A stretch of DNA of 64,000 bases from Anaerolineae bacterium (GTDB lineage Bacteria > Chloroflexota > Anaerolineae > Aggregatilineales > J027): contig JAJTXY010000003.1 of assembly GCA_021463865.1 (NCBI GenBank), positions 62,001-126,000 on the forward strand, read 5' to 3'. The position numbers were made by a program, and so were the translations under genes. How positions within the stretch are numbered: the first letter of the stretch is position 1; each line of letters starts with the position of its first letter. This document shows, piece by piece, positions 28,141-36,643 of the stretch. A model generated the notes under the pieces. That model was not told where the DNA came from, made no database searches, and saw only the letters and a program-made list of their open reading frames with translations.

Positions 28141-28218
28141 ATAATAAGTTTACATCCTTACATAAAATATTCTCAAGTGTAGTGGTAGGAACAATTGTAG
28201 ACAAATTGTCAATAGAAT

Positions 28219-28247
28219 TTGACAATGGAAACGTTTCCAGATATACT
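28219..28247 (+). promoter_or_regulatory. Sigma-70-type promoter of the lacI-family gene
   Basis: A perfect -35 box TTGACA (28219-28224) and a -10 box TATACT (28242-28247) are separated by exactly 17 bases. The spacer contains the perfect operator at 28226-28239. Expected transcription start is near 28254, about 50 bases before the ATG. Confidence 0.88.
28226..28239. promoter_or_regulatory. LacI/CcpA-type operator O1
   Basis: A perfect 14-base palindrome, TGGAAACGTTTCCA, with the central CG typical of LacI-family sites. It occupies the spacer between -35 and -10 of the regulator's own promoter. Confidence 0.88.
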
Positions 28248-28259
28248 GTGGAAAAGATT

Positions 28260-28273
28260 TGGAAACGCTTCCA
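28260..28273. promoter_or_regulatory. LacI/CcpA-type operator O2
   Basis: TGGAAACGCTTCCA is a palindrome with one mismatched pair. Its centre is 34 bases from that of O1, close to three helical turns, and it lies just downstream of the predicted transcription start. Confidence 0.85.
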
Positions 28274-28305
28274 AATATCCAAAAAATAGTACCGAAGATT
28301 TTTTT

Positions 28306-29328
28306 ATGAGAACACCAACAATTAGAGACGTTGCCCAAAGAGCAGGGGTAGGAGTTGGAACCGTCTCAAGGGTGATTAATGGCAGTCCACAGGTCGCTGA
28401 TGGTACACGCCAAAAAGTCCTTGAAGCGATAGCCGAACTTGGCTTTAGTCCAAACAAAGCCGCACGCCAACTCTCCGGCGGAAAAACCTCCACTGTCGGT
28501 GTCATCACTCCCTTCCTCACTTATCCCTCATTTGTGGAACGCCTTGCGGGTATTCAAGATGTGTTAGATCACCACGATTATGATTTGGTGCTCTACAGCA
28601 TTCGACATCCACAGCAAACCCAACGGAAATTGCGTGAAATTGGCGCACAGGTTGCGGTTGATGGTTTGATTGTACTCTCATTCCTGCTCCAAACCTTCAC
28701 CCATGAAGAACTCCGCCGCATGAACCTTAAGTTGCCATTGATTGCGGTTGACCATGATCCGCAGGATTACTATCCCCACATTTTTATTGACAATGTGGCA
28801 GGTGGACGGATGGCTGCCGAATACCTTATTAGGAAGGGCCATCGCAAAATCGGCTTCGTCGGGCATGTGATCGAAAGTGCCTTTGAAAACGAATCGGGTT
28901 TTACTAGCAGCCAACGGCGATTTAAGGGTATGAAGGACATGCTGCTCGAAGCGGGTTTACCTATCAACGATGCGTGGTATCAGTTTGGCGCTCCTAATGA
29001 ATACTCCGCTTGCGAACAGGCCCTTCACATCTTGTCAGTGCCAAATCGCCCCACCGCCATTTTTGCAGCTTACGATACCTTAGCTTTTGGCGTGCAAGCC
29101 GCGATAGATAAGTTGGGGATGAAATGCCCGGATGATGTGGCTGTCATCGGATTTGATGATGTCAAGGCCGCCAGTTATATGCGTCTCACAACCGTCAATC
29201 AACAGCTTTTTCACAGTGGTGAACTTGGGGCGCAGTATATGCTTGAACGATTAAAAACTGGCAGTTTTAAGCCGGATCATTGGCATGTGGAGTTGGCTCT
29301 CACCGTTATTGAACGAGCCACTGCATAA
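28306..29328 (+). CDS. LacI-family sugar-responsive repressor
   Basis: A 340-residue LacI/GalR-family regulator. The N-terminal helix-turn-helix and hinge are complete (TIRDVAQRAGVGVGTVSRVIN, split here at its centre by the recognition helix; NKAARQLSGGKT). The effector domain shows TVGVITPF, a PLIAVDHD strand, GRMAAEYLIRKGHRKIGFVG, and the C-terminal DDVAVIGFDD. ATG 28306 matches the family's usual start; an extension to 28219 would run through the promoter and operators and is rejected. It sits 215 bases upstream of a sugar ABC importer on the same strand and almost certainly controls it. Two LacI-type operators in its own promoter indicate autoregulation. Confidence 0.94.
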   Translation: MRTPTIRDVAQRAGVGVGTVSRVINGSPQVADGTRQKVLEAIAELGFSPNKAARQLSGGKTSTVGVITPFLTYPSFVERLAGIQDVLDHHDYDLVLYSIRHPQQTQRKLREIGAQVAVDGLIVLSFLLQTFTHEELRRMNLKLPLIAVDHDPQDYYPHIFIDNVAGGRMAAEYLIRKGHRKIGFVGHVIESAFENESGFTSSQRRFKGMKDMLLEAGLPINDAWYQFGAPNEYSACEQALHILSVPNRPTAIFAAYDTLAFGVQAAIDKLGMKCPDDVAVIGFDDVKAASYMRLTTVNQQLFHSGELGAQYMLERLKTGSFKPDHWHVELALTVIERATA

Positions 29329-29543
29329 ACAGGCTAGAGGTCAAAAATTAGACGTGAATACTTCCCAATCCAATGGATTGTTTTGAGAGCTTAAGCGAAT
29401 CTAGTCAAAGGAGGGTTGCATATCGGACGACGTGTTAAACTATCGTTGGGGTGTCAATAGCGGAAGGTCGCCTGCCCTGCAGCGAACCTATTTTGAACAG
29501 TTTTATGACAATCTGACAGAGCAAGAGAGGAAAGGTTTTAGAC

Positions 29544-30860
29544 ATGCTTAAGAAATTGCTAGTTTTTGCTTTGGTTGCGGTGGTTGCCTTCGCAATCGTC
29601 CCGCGTGGGGTAGTTGCCCAAGATGCTGCTGCATTCGATTGCCGGACTGAAGATGAAGTTACAGTTACCGTCATTGCTGGCACTGTTGGCAATGAATTAG
29701 ACGCAGTAAAAGCCCTTGCTGACGATTTTATGGCGCTGTGCCCCAATGTTACCGTTGAAGTGACCACCCGTCCGCAAGACTCGACGGAAACACTCGGTCA
29801 GTATCAGCAATTCTTTGATGCCCAAAGCAGTGAAATTGATGTCTATCAACTTGACGTCATTTGGCCCGGCATTTTTGCTGAACACCTGCTTGACCTGAAC
29901 GAATATGTTAGCCAAGAAACCGTAGACAGCTTTGTACCCTCTAACATCGTCAACAACACCGTTGATGGCCGTCTGGTGGCGCTGCCATGGTTTGCTGGCG
30001 TTGGAATGTTGTATTACCGTACTGATCTATTGGAAAAATATGGCCTCGAAGTTCCCCAAACATGGGAGGAACTAGAAGCAGCTGCAACCGCCATTCAAGA
30101 AGGCGAACGCGCTGCGGGTAATCCGGATTTCTGGGGTTTTGTTTTCCAAGGCAACGCCTATGAAGGCCTAACGTGTGATGCCCTCGAATGGCAGGCCTCT
30201 GTCGGTGGTGGCACAATCCTCAGCCCAGAGGGGGTGATTGAAGTCAACAACGAAGCCACAATTAACATCCTCGACAAGGTTGCCTCTTGGGTTGGTTCCA
30301 TCAGCCCTGACAACGTCATCACCTTCCAAGAAGAAGATGCTCGTGGTGTGTGGCAGGCTGGTAATGCCGCCTTCATGCGTAACTGGGGTTATGCCTACCC
30401 ACTCGGTCAGGCCGATGACAGCCCCATCAAAGACTTGTTTGGTGTCTCGCCGCTGCCCGGTGGTGAAGCTGGGATGAGTGCTGCGACTTTAGGTGGTTGG
30501 CAATTAGGTGTCTCCAAGTATTCCGAAAACCCTGATGCCGCTGTCGCCGTTGTCGAATATTTCACTGGTTATGATGCACAGGTCAAATACACCCTACTGC
30601 GTGGTGAACAACCCGTCAGCCCAGCGGTTTATGAAGATCCCCAAATTCAGGAACAACTGCCCTACATCAGTCTCTTTAAGACCATCATGGAAGCTGCGGT
30701 GGCTCGTCCTTCAACCGTCTCCGGTTCTGGTTACGGTGACGTTTCACAATTATATTTCACTGCCGTTCACTCTGTCCTCACTGGTGAGGCCGATGCCGCA
30801 ACTGCTATGGCAGACTTGGAATTGCAACTTGCCGACTTGGGCTATGAGCTACCTGAATAG
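29544..30860 (+). CDS. ABC sugar transporter, substrate-binding protein (family 1)
   Basis: A 438-residue extracellular solute-binding protein of the MalE/ThuE class for oligosaccharides such as trehalose or maltose. It has a signal peptide (about 1-25, ending VVAQ), the hallmark strands VTVIAGTVGNELDAVKALA, IDVYQLDVIWPGIFAEHLLDL, ALPWFAGVGMLYYRTDLLEKYG, and a C-terminal EYFTGYDAQVKY segment. No lipobox cysteine is seen at the cleavage site, so lipid anchoring is not evident; this is unusual for a single-membrane bacterium. The substrate cannot be read from sequence. A hairpin follows the stop codon, before the permease genes. Confidence 0.92.
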   Translation: MLKKLLVFALVAVVAFAIVPRGVVAQDAAAFDCRTEDEVTVTVIAGTVGNELDAVKALADDFMALCPNVTVEVTTRPQDSTETLGQYQQFFDAQSSEIDVYQLDVIWPGIFAEHLLDLNEYVSQETVDSFVPSNIVNNTVDGRLVALPWFAGVGMLYYRTDLLEKYGLEVPQTWEELEAAATAIQEGERAAGNPDFWGFVFQGNAYEGLTCDALEWQASVGGGTILSPEGVIEVNNEATINILDKVASWVGSISPDNVITFQEEDARGVWQAGNAAFMRNWGYAYPLGQADDSPIKDLFGVSPLPGGEAGMSAATLGGWQLGVSKYSENPDAAVAVVEYFTGYDAQVKYTLLRGEQPVSPAVYEDPQIQEQLPYISLFKTIMEAAVARPSTVSGSGYGDVSQLYFTAVHSVLTGEADAATAMADLELQLADLGYELPE

Positions 30861-30900
30861 GGCCTCTACCAATCGAATATTGACGATTTGATTTCACTGG

Positions 30901-30918
30901 GGGCAGAGCAATCTGCCC
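30901..30918 (+). other. Stem-loop between binding-protein and permease genes
   Basis: A 7-bp perfect stem GGGCAGA / TCTGCCC with a GCAA (GNRA-type) tetraloop. It lacks a T-run, so it is more likely to be an mRNA-stabilising or processing element than a terminator. Confidence 0.65.
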
Positions 30919-30975
30919 TCACTGCTAGTTATATCCCTCGAAAAATATTTTGATCTTAGAATGGAGGGCTTTTCC

Positions 30976-32886
30976 ATGACGATAATTCCGCCGAGGAGTG
31001 GACGACGACGCCCTACTGAACAGGAGACAATTTCACTAGAACTAGTGAGTGGCCTATTGATGATTATTGGCTTGCTGGCATTTGCCTATCTCTTCTATGC
31101 AATTGCGACCAGCCCTGAGATCAAAGATGCCACACAGGGTTTGAAAATTGAAGGCATCGGGATTGAAATCCGTAAAGTAGAACCCGAAGGGGAAGTAGCC
31201 TATTTCGAGATTATCCCGGCCCCGGGTGGCCCAGCAGAGGAAAAGGGTGTGCGGGCTGGGGATCGGCTTACGAAGGTGGAAGACACTGAAATTACTCCCG
31301 GTTTTTCAGTTGCCCAAGTTGAACGACTTCTACAAGAACCCGATGTTAAAAGAGCCGACGATGATTTTGAAATAAGCATCGAATTCCTGCGACCACTCGA
31401 AAACGGTGAATTTAGCCCACAAGAACGCACCATTATTAAAAATGTCGCCCCCACCTTCATAATTGCCTATCTCAATACTTTTGGCATCATTGTACCGTTC
31501 TTAACCATCGTGATCGGAATTCTCATTTTCCGCTTGGGAGTCCGCCTGCGAAAATTTGATCTCATCTCTGCCCGTTGGGCAATGATTGCCTTCCTTTGGC
31601 TCATCGTTGGTCTAATAGTCGCCGCGATCCGTGCCTTTTGGGTTGATGGCAAAGGTGGACTAGTTGGTGACCACCCATTTGGCTTTAGCAACGCTGTGAG
31701 CGGGGCGATCCCCTATCTCATCACGGCAATCCCCCTCGGTGTGGCTCTCTGGTGGTTGTCACGCATTATTAACGACTTGTTTGAAGGGGAAGAATCTCTC
31801 ACATCCCGCAATACTCGATTTGCATGGAGTTTGCTCATCCCTACGCTGGCGGTATTGATTCTAGTTGCAGCCCAACCATTGGAACAAACCTTCATTGCGA
31901 GCCTGACCGATGAAGAATTTGGAAGCCCCAAACCCAGTCGCTTTGTCGGGCTACGTAACTACCAAGAATTGTTAAGTTTTAAATTTGTGATGGTGGATTG
32001 TAAGAAAGACGATAGTGGAAATTGCGAACGGGTACGTGGAGAAGGGGGAATCGTTTGGGAACCATCTGCCTCTGAGATTGAGGAACGTGAAAAACTACGC
32101 GAGATGTCCTCCGCCGAACGACGCACCTATAAACGCTATCAAGAGGCATATACATGGCAACTATTCGGGGGCGATTCTGGGCTACGTCTGTTAGGTAAAG
32201 ATCCTCAATTCCTCAAGAGCTTTAGCAACACCCTCCAATTCACTTTTATCTCCGTTACCCTTGAACTTCTCTTGGGGCTAATCATCGCTATGGTGGTCAA
32301 CTCCAAATTTACCGGACGTGGATTGATGCGTACTGCTATGCTAGTGCCTTGGGCGATCCCAACCGTCGTTTCAGCAGCCCTGTGGGAAGTCATCATGCGT
32401 GGTGACCAGACCGGTATCCTAAACAAACTACTATTAGATGTAGGCCTCATCTCGCAAGCCAAACAGTGGTTAGCAACCACAGGCCCGTGGATGAATTCAA
32501 TTATTGCAGTAGACGTTTGGAAAACAGCGCCGTTCATGGCTTTGTTGCTCCTAGCAGGTTTACAAACCATTCCCGCCGATGTCTATGAGGCCGCCGATGT
32601 GGATGGCGCTGGCAAAGTCCGCCAATTTTTTACCATCACCCTACCACTGCTGCGTCCCACCATTGCGGTTGCATTGGTATTTCGCACACTGGATGCCTTG
32701 CGTGCCTTCGACGTATTCTCGGTGTTGCTGGATGCAACACGCCCCTCAATGGCCTTATATAACTATGACCGACTAATTCAGGGTGGTCTAACAGGTTATT
32801 CGTCCGCCATTGGCGTGATTATTTTCATGCTCATTCTCATCTTTACCGTTACCTATGTAAGAATTGTGAGGCTAGAGCAAGAATGA
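30976..32886 (+). CDS. ABC sugar transporter permease (MalF-type) with inserted PDZ domain
   Basis: A 636-residue permease, about twice the usual length. The C-terminal 300 residues are a standard MalF-like permease (SLTDEEFGSPKPSRFVGL, FLKSFSNTLQFT, and the EAA loop near YEAADVDGAGKVRQFFTI). Before it come an N-terminal helix (about 15-42), a PDZ-like domain (about 50-150) with GIGIEIRKV, GGPAEEKGVRAGDRLTKV and a C-terminal beta strand, then three extra helices (about 165-265). A polar insertion of about 60 residues lies before the transport core. ATG 30976 is preferred because GGAGG lies 8 bases upstream. It pairs with the MalG-type permease that overlaps it by 4 bases. PDZ in an ABC permease is unusual. 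Confidence 0.88.
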   Translation: MTIIPPRSGRRRPTEQETISLELVSGLLMIIGLLAFAYLFYAIATSPEIKDATQGLKIEGIGIEIRKVEPEGEVAYFEIIPAPGGPAEEKGVRAGDRLTKVEDTEITPGFSVAQVERLLQEPDVKRADDDFEISIEFLRPLENGEFSPQERTIIKNVAPTFIIAYLNTFGIIVPFLTIVIGILIFRLGVRLRKFDLISARWAMIAFLWLIVGLIVAAIRAFWVDGKGGLVGDHPFGFSNAVSGAIPYLITAIPLGVALWWLSRIINDLFEGEESLTSRNTRFAWSLLIPTLAVLILVAAQPLEQTFIASLTDEEFGSPKPSRFVGLRNYQELLSFKFVMVDCKKDDSGNCERVRGEGGIVWEPSASEIEEREKLREMSSAERRTYKRYQEAYTWQLFGGDSGLRLLGKDPQFLKSFSNTLQFTFISVTLELLLGLIIAMVVNSKFTGRGLMRTAMLVPWAIPTVVSAALWEVIMRGDQTGILNKLLLDVGLISQAKQWLATTGPWMNSIIAVDVWKTAPFMALLLLAGLQTIPADVYEAADVDGAGKVRQFFTITLPLLRPTIAVALVFRTLDALRAFDVFSVLLDATRPSMALYNYDRLIQGGLTGYSSAIGVIIFMLILIFTVTYVRIVRLEQE

Positions 32887-33746
32887 ACCAATCGAACATT
32901 TCTGGAAAGGAAGTAACTCAATTTCTAAGTCGGGGTTTCTTTTGGGTCTTAGTCATTGTTGTCGCCTTTTATACAATGGCTCCCTTCGTCTATGCCATCA
33001 GCATATCCTTCCGCACCAATCAACAAGTGCTGCTAAATGGAGCGCGGTATTTACCAGAAGACCCTAGCCTAGAAAACTTCCAAAACCTACTGAGTGACAG
33101 CGCCTTTATGCGGACAATGCTCAACTCGGCAATTGTCTCCAGCGTAACGGTGGTATTGTCATTGGTCGTCGGCGCATTTGCAGCCTATGCCTTGGGGCGG
33201 GTTCGCTTTCGAGGACGCATGATCATCCTTTATTTAGTATTGGCAATGACCATGTTCCCCCAAATTTCCATCCTTTCCGGTCTAAACCAGACGATAAAAG
33301 ACTTGGGGATTAATGGATCACTGCTCTCACTGATGTTTACTTATCCAATTTTCACGCTCCCCTTTACGGTCTGGGTATTGACGAGTTTCTTCCGAGGATT
33401 GCCCGATGAGATTGAGCAGGCTGCACTAGTGGATGGAGCAACCGCCTTTCAAACTTTTTGGCGTATCCTAATTCCACTTACTGCCCCAGCCCTCGTGACA
33501 ACAGGCCTTTTGGCATTCATCTCAGCGTGGAACGAATATCTATTTGCCCTAACCTTCAACCTAGTCAGCAAAGATGCTCACACCGTACCAGTCGCCATTG
33601 GGCAATTTGCAGGCTATAGCTATGAGATACCCATTGCTGATAAAATTGCCGGAGCAGTGGTCGTCACTGTACCACTCTTGATCCTTGTCTTAGTTTTCCA
33701 ACGCCGCATTATTGAAGGCTTAACCGCCGGCGCAGTCAAAGGGTAA
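32883..33746 (+). CDS. ABC sugar transporter permease (MalG-type)
   Basis: A 287-residue inner-membrane permease with six predicted helices, typical in length for MalG. It has the family features PFVYAISISFRTNQ near the N-terminus, a SLENFQNLLSD segment, and the EAA loop EIEQAALVDGATAFQTFWRI (about 175-195), which contacts the ATPase. It overlaps the previous permease by ATGA, indicating translational coupling. No ATP-binding gene follows; the importer probably borrows a shared MsmX/UgpC-like ATPase encoded elsewhere. A good terminator closes the operon. Confidence 0.94.
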   Translation: MNQSNISGKEVTQFLSRGFFWVLVIVVAFYTMAPFVYAISISFRTNQQVLLNGARYLPEDPSLENFQNLLSDSAFMRTMLNSAIVSSVTVVLSLVVGAFAAYALGRVRFRGRMIILYLVLAMTMFPQISILSGLNQTIKDLGINGSLLSLMFTYPIFTLPFTVWVLTSFFRGLPDEIEQAALVDGATAFQTFWRILIPLTAPALVTTGLLAFISAWNEYLFALTFNLVSKDAHTVPVAIGQFAGYSYEIPIADKIAGAVVVTVPLLILVLVFQRRIIEGLTAGAVKG

Positions 33747-33758
33747 ATATTGGTCTAT

Positions 33759-33792
33759 GGGGTGGTTTTCTGCAACCGCCCCTTATTTTATT
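33759..33792 (+). terminator. Rho-independent terminator of the sugar importer operon
   Basis: A 9-bp stem (GGGGTGGTT / AACCGCCCC, one G-T pair) with a 6-base loop, followed by the T-rich run TTATTTTATTT. It also ends at the convergent gene's stop region. Confidence 0.85.
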
Positions 33793-34280
33793 TACCCAAA
33801 AACTTCTGGCTCAAACGTCAAAAATGGGGCCGGCACCCATCCTTCATTTTCACCTACTGGCGCTCCCGGAATTTTCACGAGGTAATAATCGAGGACGGGA
33901 TTGGATTGAAAGAGGATAATTTGTACCTCCATGCCATGTGGCGCTTGGGCCACGATTTTTTGGCGTAGGTGGCTGTCGTAGAGATACACAACGGGCTGCA
34001 CCATCGCGCCCTGATAAATGCCATTGAGCCACGCCTGATTGTTGGCTGACCCCCACACCGCTGGAATCCCGCATTGGGTGGGATCAGGATTATCGGGGAA
34101 AGGGAGGGCGGGCACATCTGCCGAGCGAGCTTCTTGATTTATCTCAGTAGGGGCGGCAAATTTCACAAAATTAGCATCGGTCTCACCATTTGACTGCACA
34201 ACATTTATAATGACTCCACCCAAGACAATCAATGCAGCAATTCCCAACAATCCACCACTCAGTTTTAAAAGATTCTGCAT
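33792..34280 (-). CDS. Membrane-anchored protein of unknown function, SH3-like
   Basis: A 162-residue protein with one N-terminal helix (about 6-29) and an exported domain. The exported part has a single Cys (DPTQCGIPAVWG) and a beta-rich C-terminal half (VVYLYDSHLRQKIVAQAP, YYLVKIPG, EGWVPAPF) that resembles a bacterial SH3-like fold, although no family can be named with confidence. ATG 34280 is used; a GTG precedes it by one codon. It is a single gene, convergent with the sugar importer and divergent from lutA. Confidence 0.65.
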   Translation of the reverse strand: MQNLLKLSGGLLGIAALIVLGGVIINVVQSNGETDANFVKFAAPTEINQEARSADVPALPFPDNPDPTQCGIPAVWGSANNQAWLNGIYQGAMVQPVVYLYDSHLRQKIVAQAPHGMEVQIILFQSNPVLDYYLVKIPGAPVGENEGWVPAPFLTFEPEVFG

Positions 34281-34310
34281 CACCCATTCCTTCTAGGTAA
34301 AACGTTAAAA

Positions 34311-34342
34311 TGAGAGTCATCTCTCAGCATTTGCGCTATACT
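34311..34342 (+). promoter_or_regulatory. Inverted repeat and -10-like box upstream of lutA
   Basis: A perfect inverted repeat TGAGAG-TCAT-CTCTCA (34311-34326) is followed by the -10-like TATACT (34337-34342), about 85 bases before lutA. The position suits an operator next to the promoter. No clear -35 box is visible. Confidence 0.4.
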
Positions 34343-34425
34343 GAACCTAATCACTAAGGGTATTTTGAAATATCTATTATACAAAAAATTAATGCTTCTC
34401 TTAACTCAAGGATGGTGGTGATTTT

Positions 34426-35205
34426 ATGGCGCATGATTCAAAGCGGCCTTCCCCCAAAGGCAAAAAAGTCTCGCTTTTTGTAACCTGCATGATTGATATG
34501 ATGTACCCCGAAACGGGCATGTCTGTTGTCAATATTTTGGAACACCTCGGCATTGAAGTAGATTTCCCAATGGCCCAGACCTGCTGCGGTCAACCCGCCT
34601 ATAATTCTGGCTATCGTACTGAGTCCAAACAGGTCGCTATCCAATTCTTGAAAGCCTTTAAAGATTCTGAAGTGATTGTTACACCCTCTGGTTCATGCGC
34701 GGCGATGGTGTTACATGAATATCCAGTGTTATTTGAAGACGACCCTCAATGGAAAGCCGAAGCGGAACGCCTTGTTTCGATCACATGGGAATTTACCGAA
34801 TTTTTGGTGGATGGCTTAGGCATCACTGATTTGAAAGCACGTTTACCCCAACCCACCACCTTCGCGTTCCATGATTCGTGTCATGGGATGCGGTTGCTTG
34901 GATTGGGTCAAGCAGCCCGCACCCTGCTTGGTAATGTGGAAAACGCCACCATCGCCGAACTCAATGAACACGAAGTCTGCTGTGGGTTTGGCGGCCTGTT
35001 CAGTGTCAAAATGGCGGATGTCAGCGGGGCCATGCTGCAAAAAAAGGTCAACAATATCAACGCCTCCGCCGCCAGTATCATTATCACAGGCGATTCAAGC
35101 TGCCTCACCCAGATGAACGGTGGGTTATCGCGCAAGGGGTCAAGCAAAAAAGTCCGTCACATCGCCGATGTTTTGGCGGAAGGCCTAGCGGGAGAGGGGA
35201 AATAG
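34426..35205 (+). CDS. lutA: L-lactate oxidation complex, LutA (Fe-S protein, CCG domains)
   Basis: A 259-residue protein with the two CCG (cysteine-rich) domains of LutA/LldE, part of the LutABC complex that oxidises L-lactate to pyruvate. Visible motifs are MAQTCCGQPAYNSGY and EHEVCCGFGGLFSVK, plus FHDSCHGMRLLG, which bind an unusual Fe-S or linear cofactor cluster in related heterodisulfide-reductase-type domains. The N-terminus (about 1-15) is a Lys-rich extension. It is the first gene of lutABC, with lutB starting 5 bases after its stop codon. The protein is cytoplasmic. Confidence 0.93.
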   Translation: MAHDSKRPSPKGKKVSLFVTCMIDMMYPETGMSVVNILEHLGIEVDFPMAQTCCGQPAYNSGYRTESKQVAIQFLKAFKDSEVIVTPSGSCAAMVLHEYPVLFEDDPQWKAEAERLVSITWEFTEFLVDGLGITDLKARLPQPTTFAFHDSCHGMRLLGLGQAARTLLGNVENATIAELNEHEVCCGFGGLFSVKMADVSGAMLQKKVNNINASAASIIITGDSSCLTQMNGGLSRKGSSKKVRHIADVLAEGLAGEGK

Positions 35206-35209
35206 CACC

Positions 35210-36643
35210 ATGAAGGTCGAATCGCAAAATTTCATCCCGGCGGCCCAAATCGCCATCCGCAATCCCAATATCCAAGAGGCTGTGACAACTGGCACACGCA
35301 ATTCCTATATCAAGCGCAATATCGCCATGTCCACCCCCACATTGGAACACGGCGAGGCCATGCGCCAACAAGCCGCCGAAGCCAAACGCCGCGCCCTGCG
35401 AAATCTGCCCGACCTACTCGAAAAAGCCGAAGCCAATATGAAGGCCAACGGCATCACCGTCGAATGGGCACAGAGCAGCCAAGAAGTGTGTCGGTTGGTG
35501 GTCGAAATCGCCAAAAAACATAATGTCCGCCTTGTGGCAAAAAGCAAAAGTATGGTGACGGAAGAAGTCGCCCTGAATGATGTTCTCGAAGCCGAAGGCA
35601 TGGAAGTCATTGAAACTGACCTCGGTGAGTTCATCGTGCAAATTGGCAAAACTCACCCCAGTCACCTCCTCGCGCCGATTATTCATATGACCAAGCCGGA
35701 AATCCGCGATTTGATGGTCAAAGAACTGGGTATGACCCCCACCGACGATGCTGGTGAGATGACCAAATTCGCCCAAGCCCATTTGCGCCGCTATTTCCTT
35801 GAGGCCGACATGGGCATCTCGGGTGGGAATTTTATCTTGGCGGAAACTGGCTCAATTTGTTTGGTCACGAACGAAGGCAACGGGCGCATGTGTACCACCT
35901 TGCCGCGTGTACATATTGCCATTGTCGGCATTGAAAAAGTGGTCGAAACGGTCAAAGACTATGCCACTTTGACTCAAGTCCTGCCGCGCAGTGGAACGGG
36001 GCAAGTCATGACCGTCTACACCCACATCATTAATGGCCCACGCCAACCCGATGAAAGCGATGGCCCGGAGCATGTGTATGTGATTTTGGTAGACAACGGA
36101 CGCACCAATATTTATGACACCGATTATGCCGAGGCGCTGGCCTGTATCCGCTGTGGGGCGTGCCAAAATGCCTGCCCGGTCTATCGCTCAACTGGAGGTC
36201 ATGCCTATGGTTGGGTCTATGCGGGGCCAATTGGTGCGATTGTCACCCCCTTATTGGTCGGCATCGAAAATGCCAGTCCTCTGCCACAAGCCAGCAGCCT
36301 ATGTGGGGCATGTAAACAGGTGTGTCCGGTTAATATTGACATCCCGCGTATGTTGCTTGATCTGCGTCACGATCTGGTTGAACGCGGTGAAACAGGCAGG
36401 ATTTGGGACATCGGCATAAAGTTCTGGGCCATCGGCAACAAATCGCCCCGCCTGTTCCAGATGGGGGGTGCGATGGCGCGTTTTGGTCGCAACCATGTTT
36501 TGAAAAATAATTTTCCCGGCCCATTAGGGGGGTGGACGGATTATCGAGATTTCCCGAATTTTGCCCCCAAGTCGTTCCACCAACTATGGAAAGAACGCCA
36601 AGCCACGAAAAATAGCAGCAATGGAGGGTCGCATAATGAGTAG
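35210..36643 (+). CDS. lutB: L-lactate oxidation complex, LutB (Fe-S protein)
   Basis: A 477-residue LutB/LldF homologue. The N-terminal two thirds form the LUD domain (ETGSICLVTNEGNGRM, PRVHIAIVGIEKVV). The C-terminal third holds two [4Fe-4S] motifs, CIRCGACQNACPVY and CGACKQVCPVNIDIP. It is the central electron-transfer subunit of LutABC. Its end overlaps the start of lutC by 8 bases. Length and motifs match the family, with no sign of damage. Confidence 0.95.
   Translation: MKVESQNFIPAAQIAIRNPNIQEAVTTGTRNSYIKRNIAMSTPTLEHGEAMRQQAAEAKRRALRNLPDLLEKAEANMKANGITVEWAQSSQEVCRLVVEIAKKHNVRLVAKSKSMVTEEVALNDVLEAEGMEVIETDLGEFIVQIGKTHPSHLLAPIIHMTKPEIRDLMVKELGMTPTDDAGEMTKFAQAHLRRYFLEADMGISGGNFILAETGSICLVTNEGNGRMCTTLPRVHIAIVGIEKVVETVKDYATLTQVLPRSGTGQVMTVYTHIINGPRQPDESDGPEHVYVILVDNGRTNIYDTDYAEALACIRCGACQNACPVYRSTGGHAYGWVYAGPIGAIVTPLLVGIENASPLPQASSLCGACKQVCPVNIDIPRMLLDLRHDLVERGETGRIWDIGIKFWAIGNKSPRLFQMGGAMARFGRNHVLKNNFPGPLGGWTDYRDFPNFAPKSFHQLWKERQATKNSSNGGSHNE

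Noticed and set aside
28219-28305. N-terminal extension of the LacI-family protein
   Set aside because: The extension would translate the promoter and both operators; ATG 28306 matches the family start exactly.
29329-29543. A further LacI operator upstream of the binding-protein gene
   Set aside because: I searched for TGGAAACG-like palindromes and found none; the CAATCC-AAT-GGATTG inverted repeat there does not match the operator pattern.
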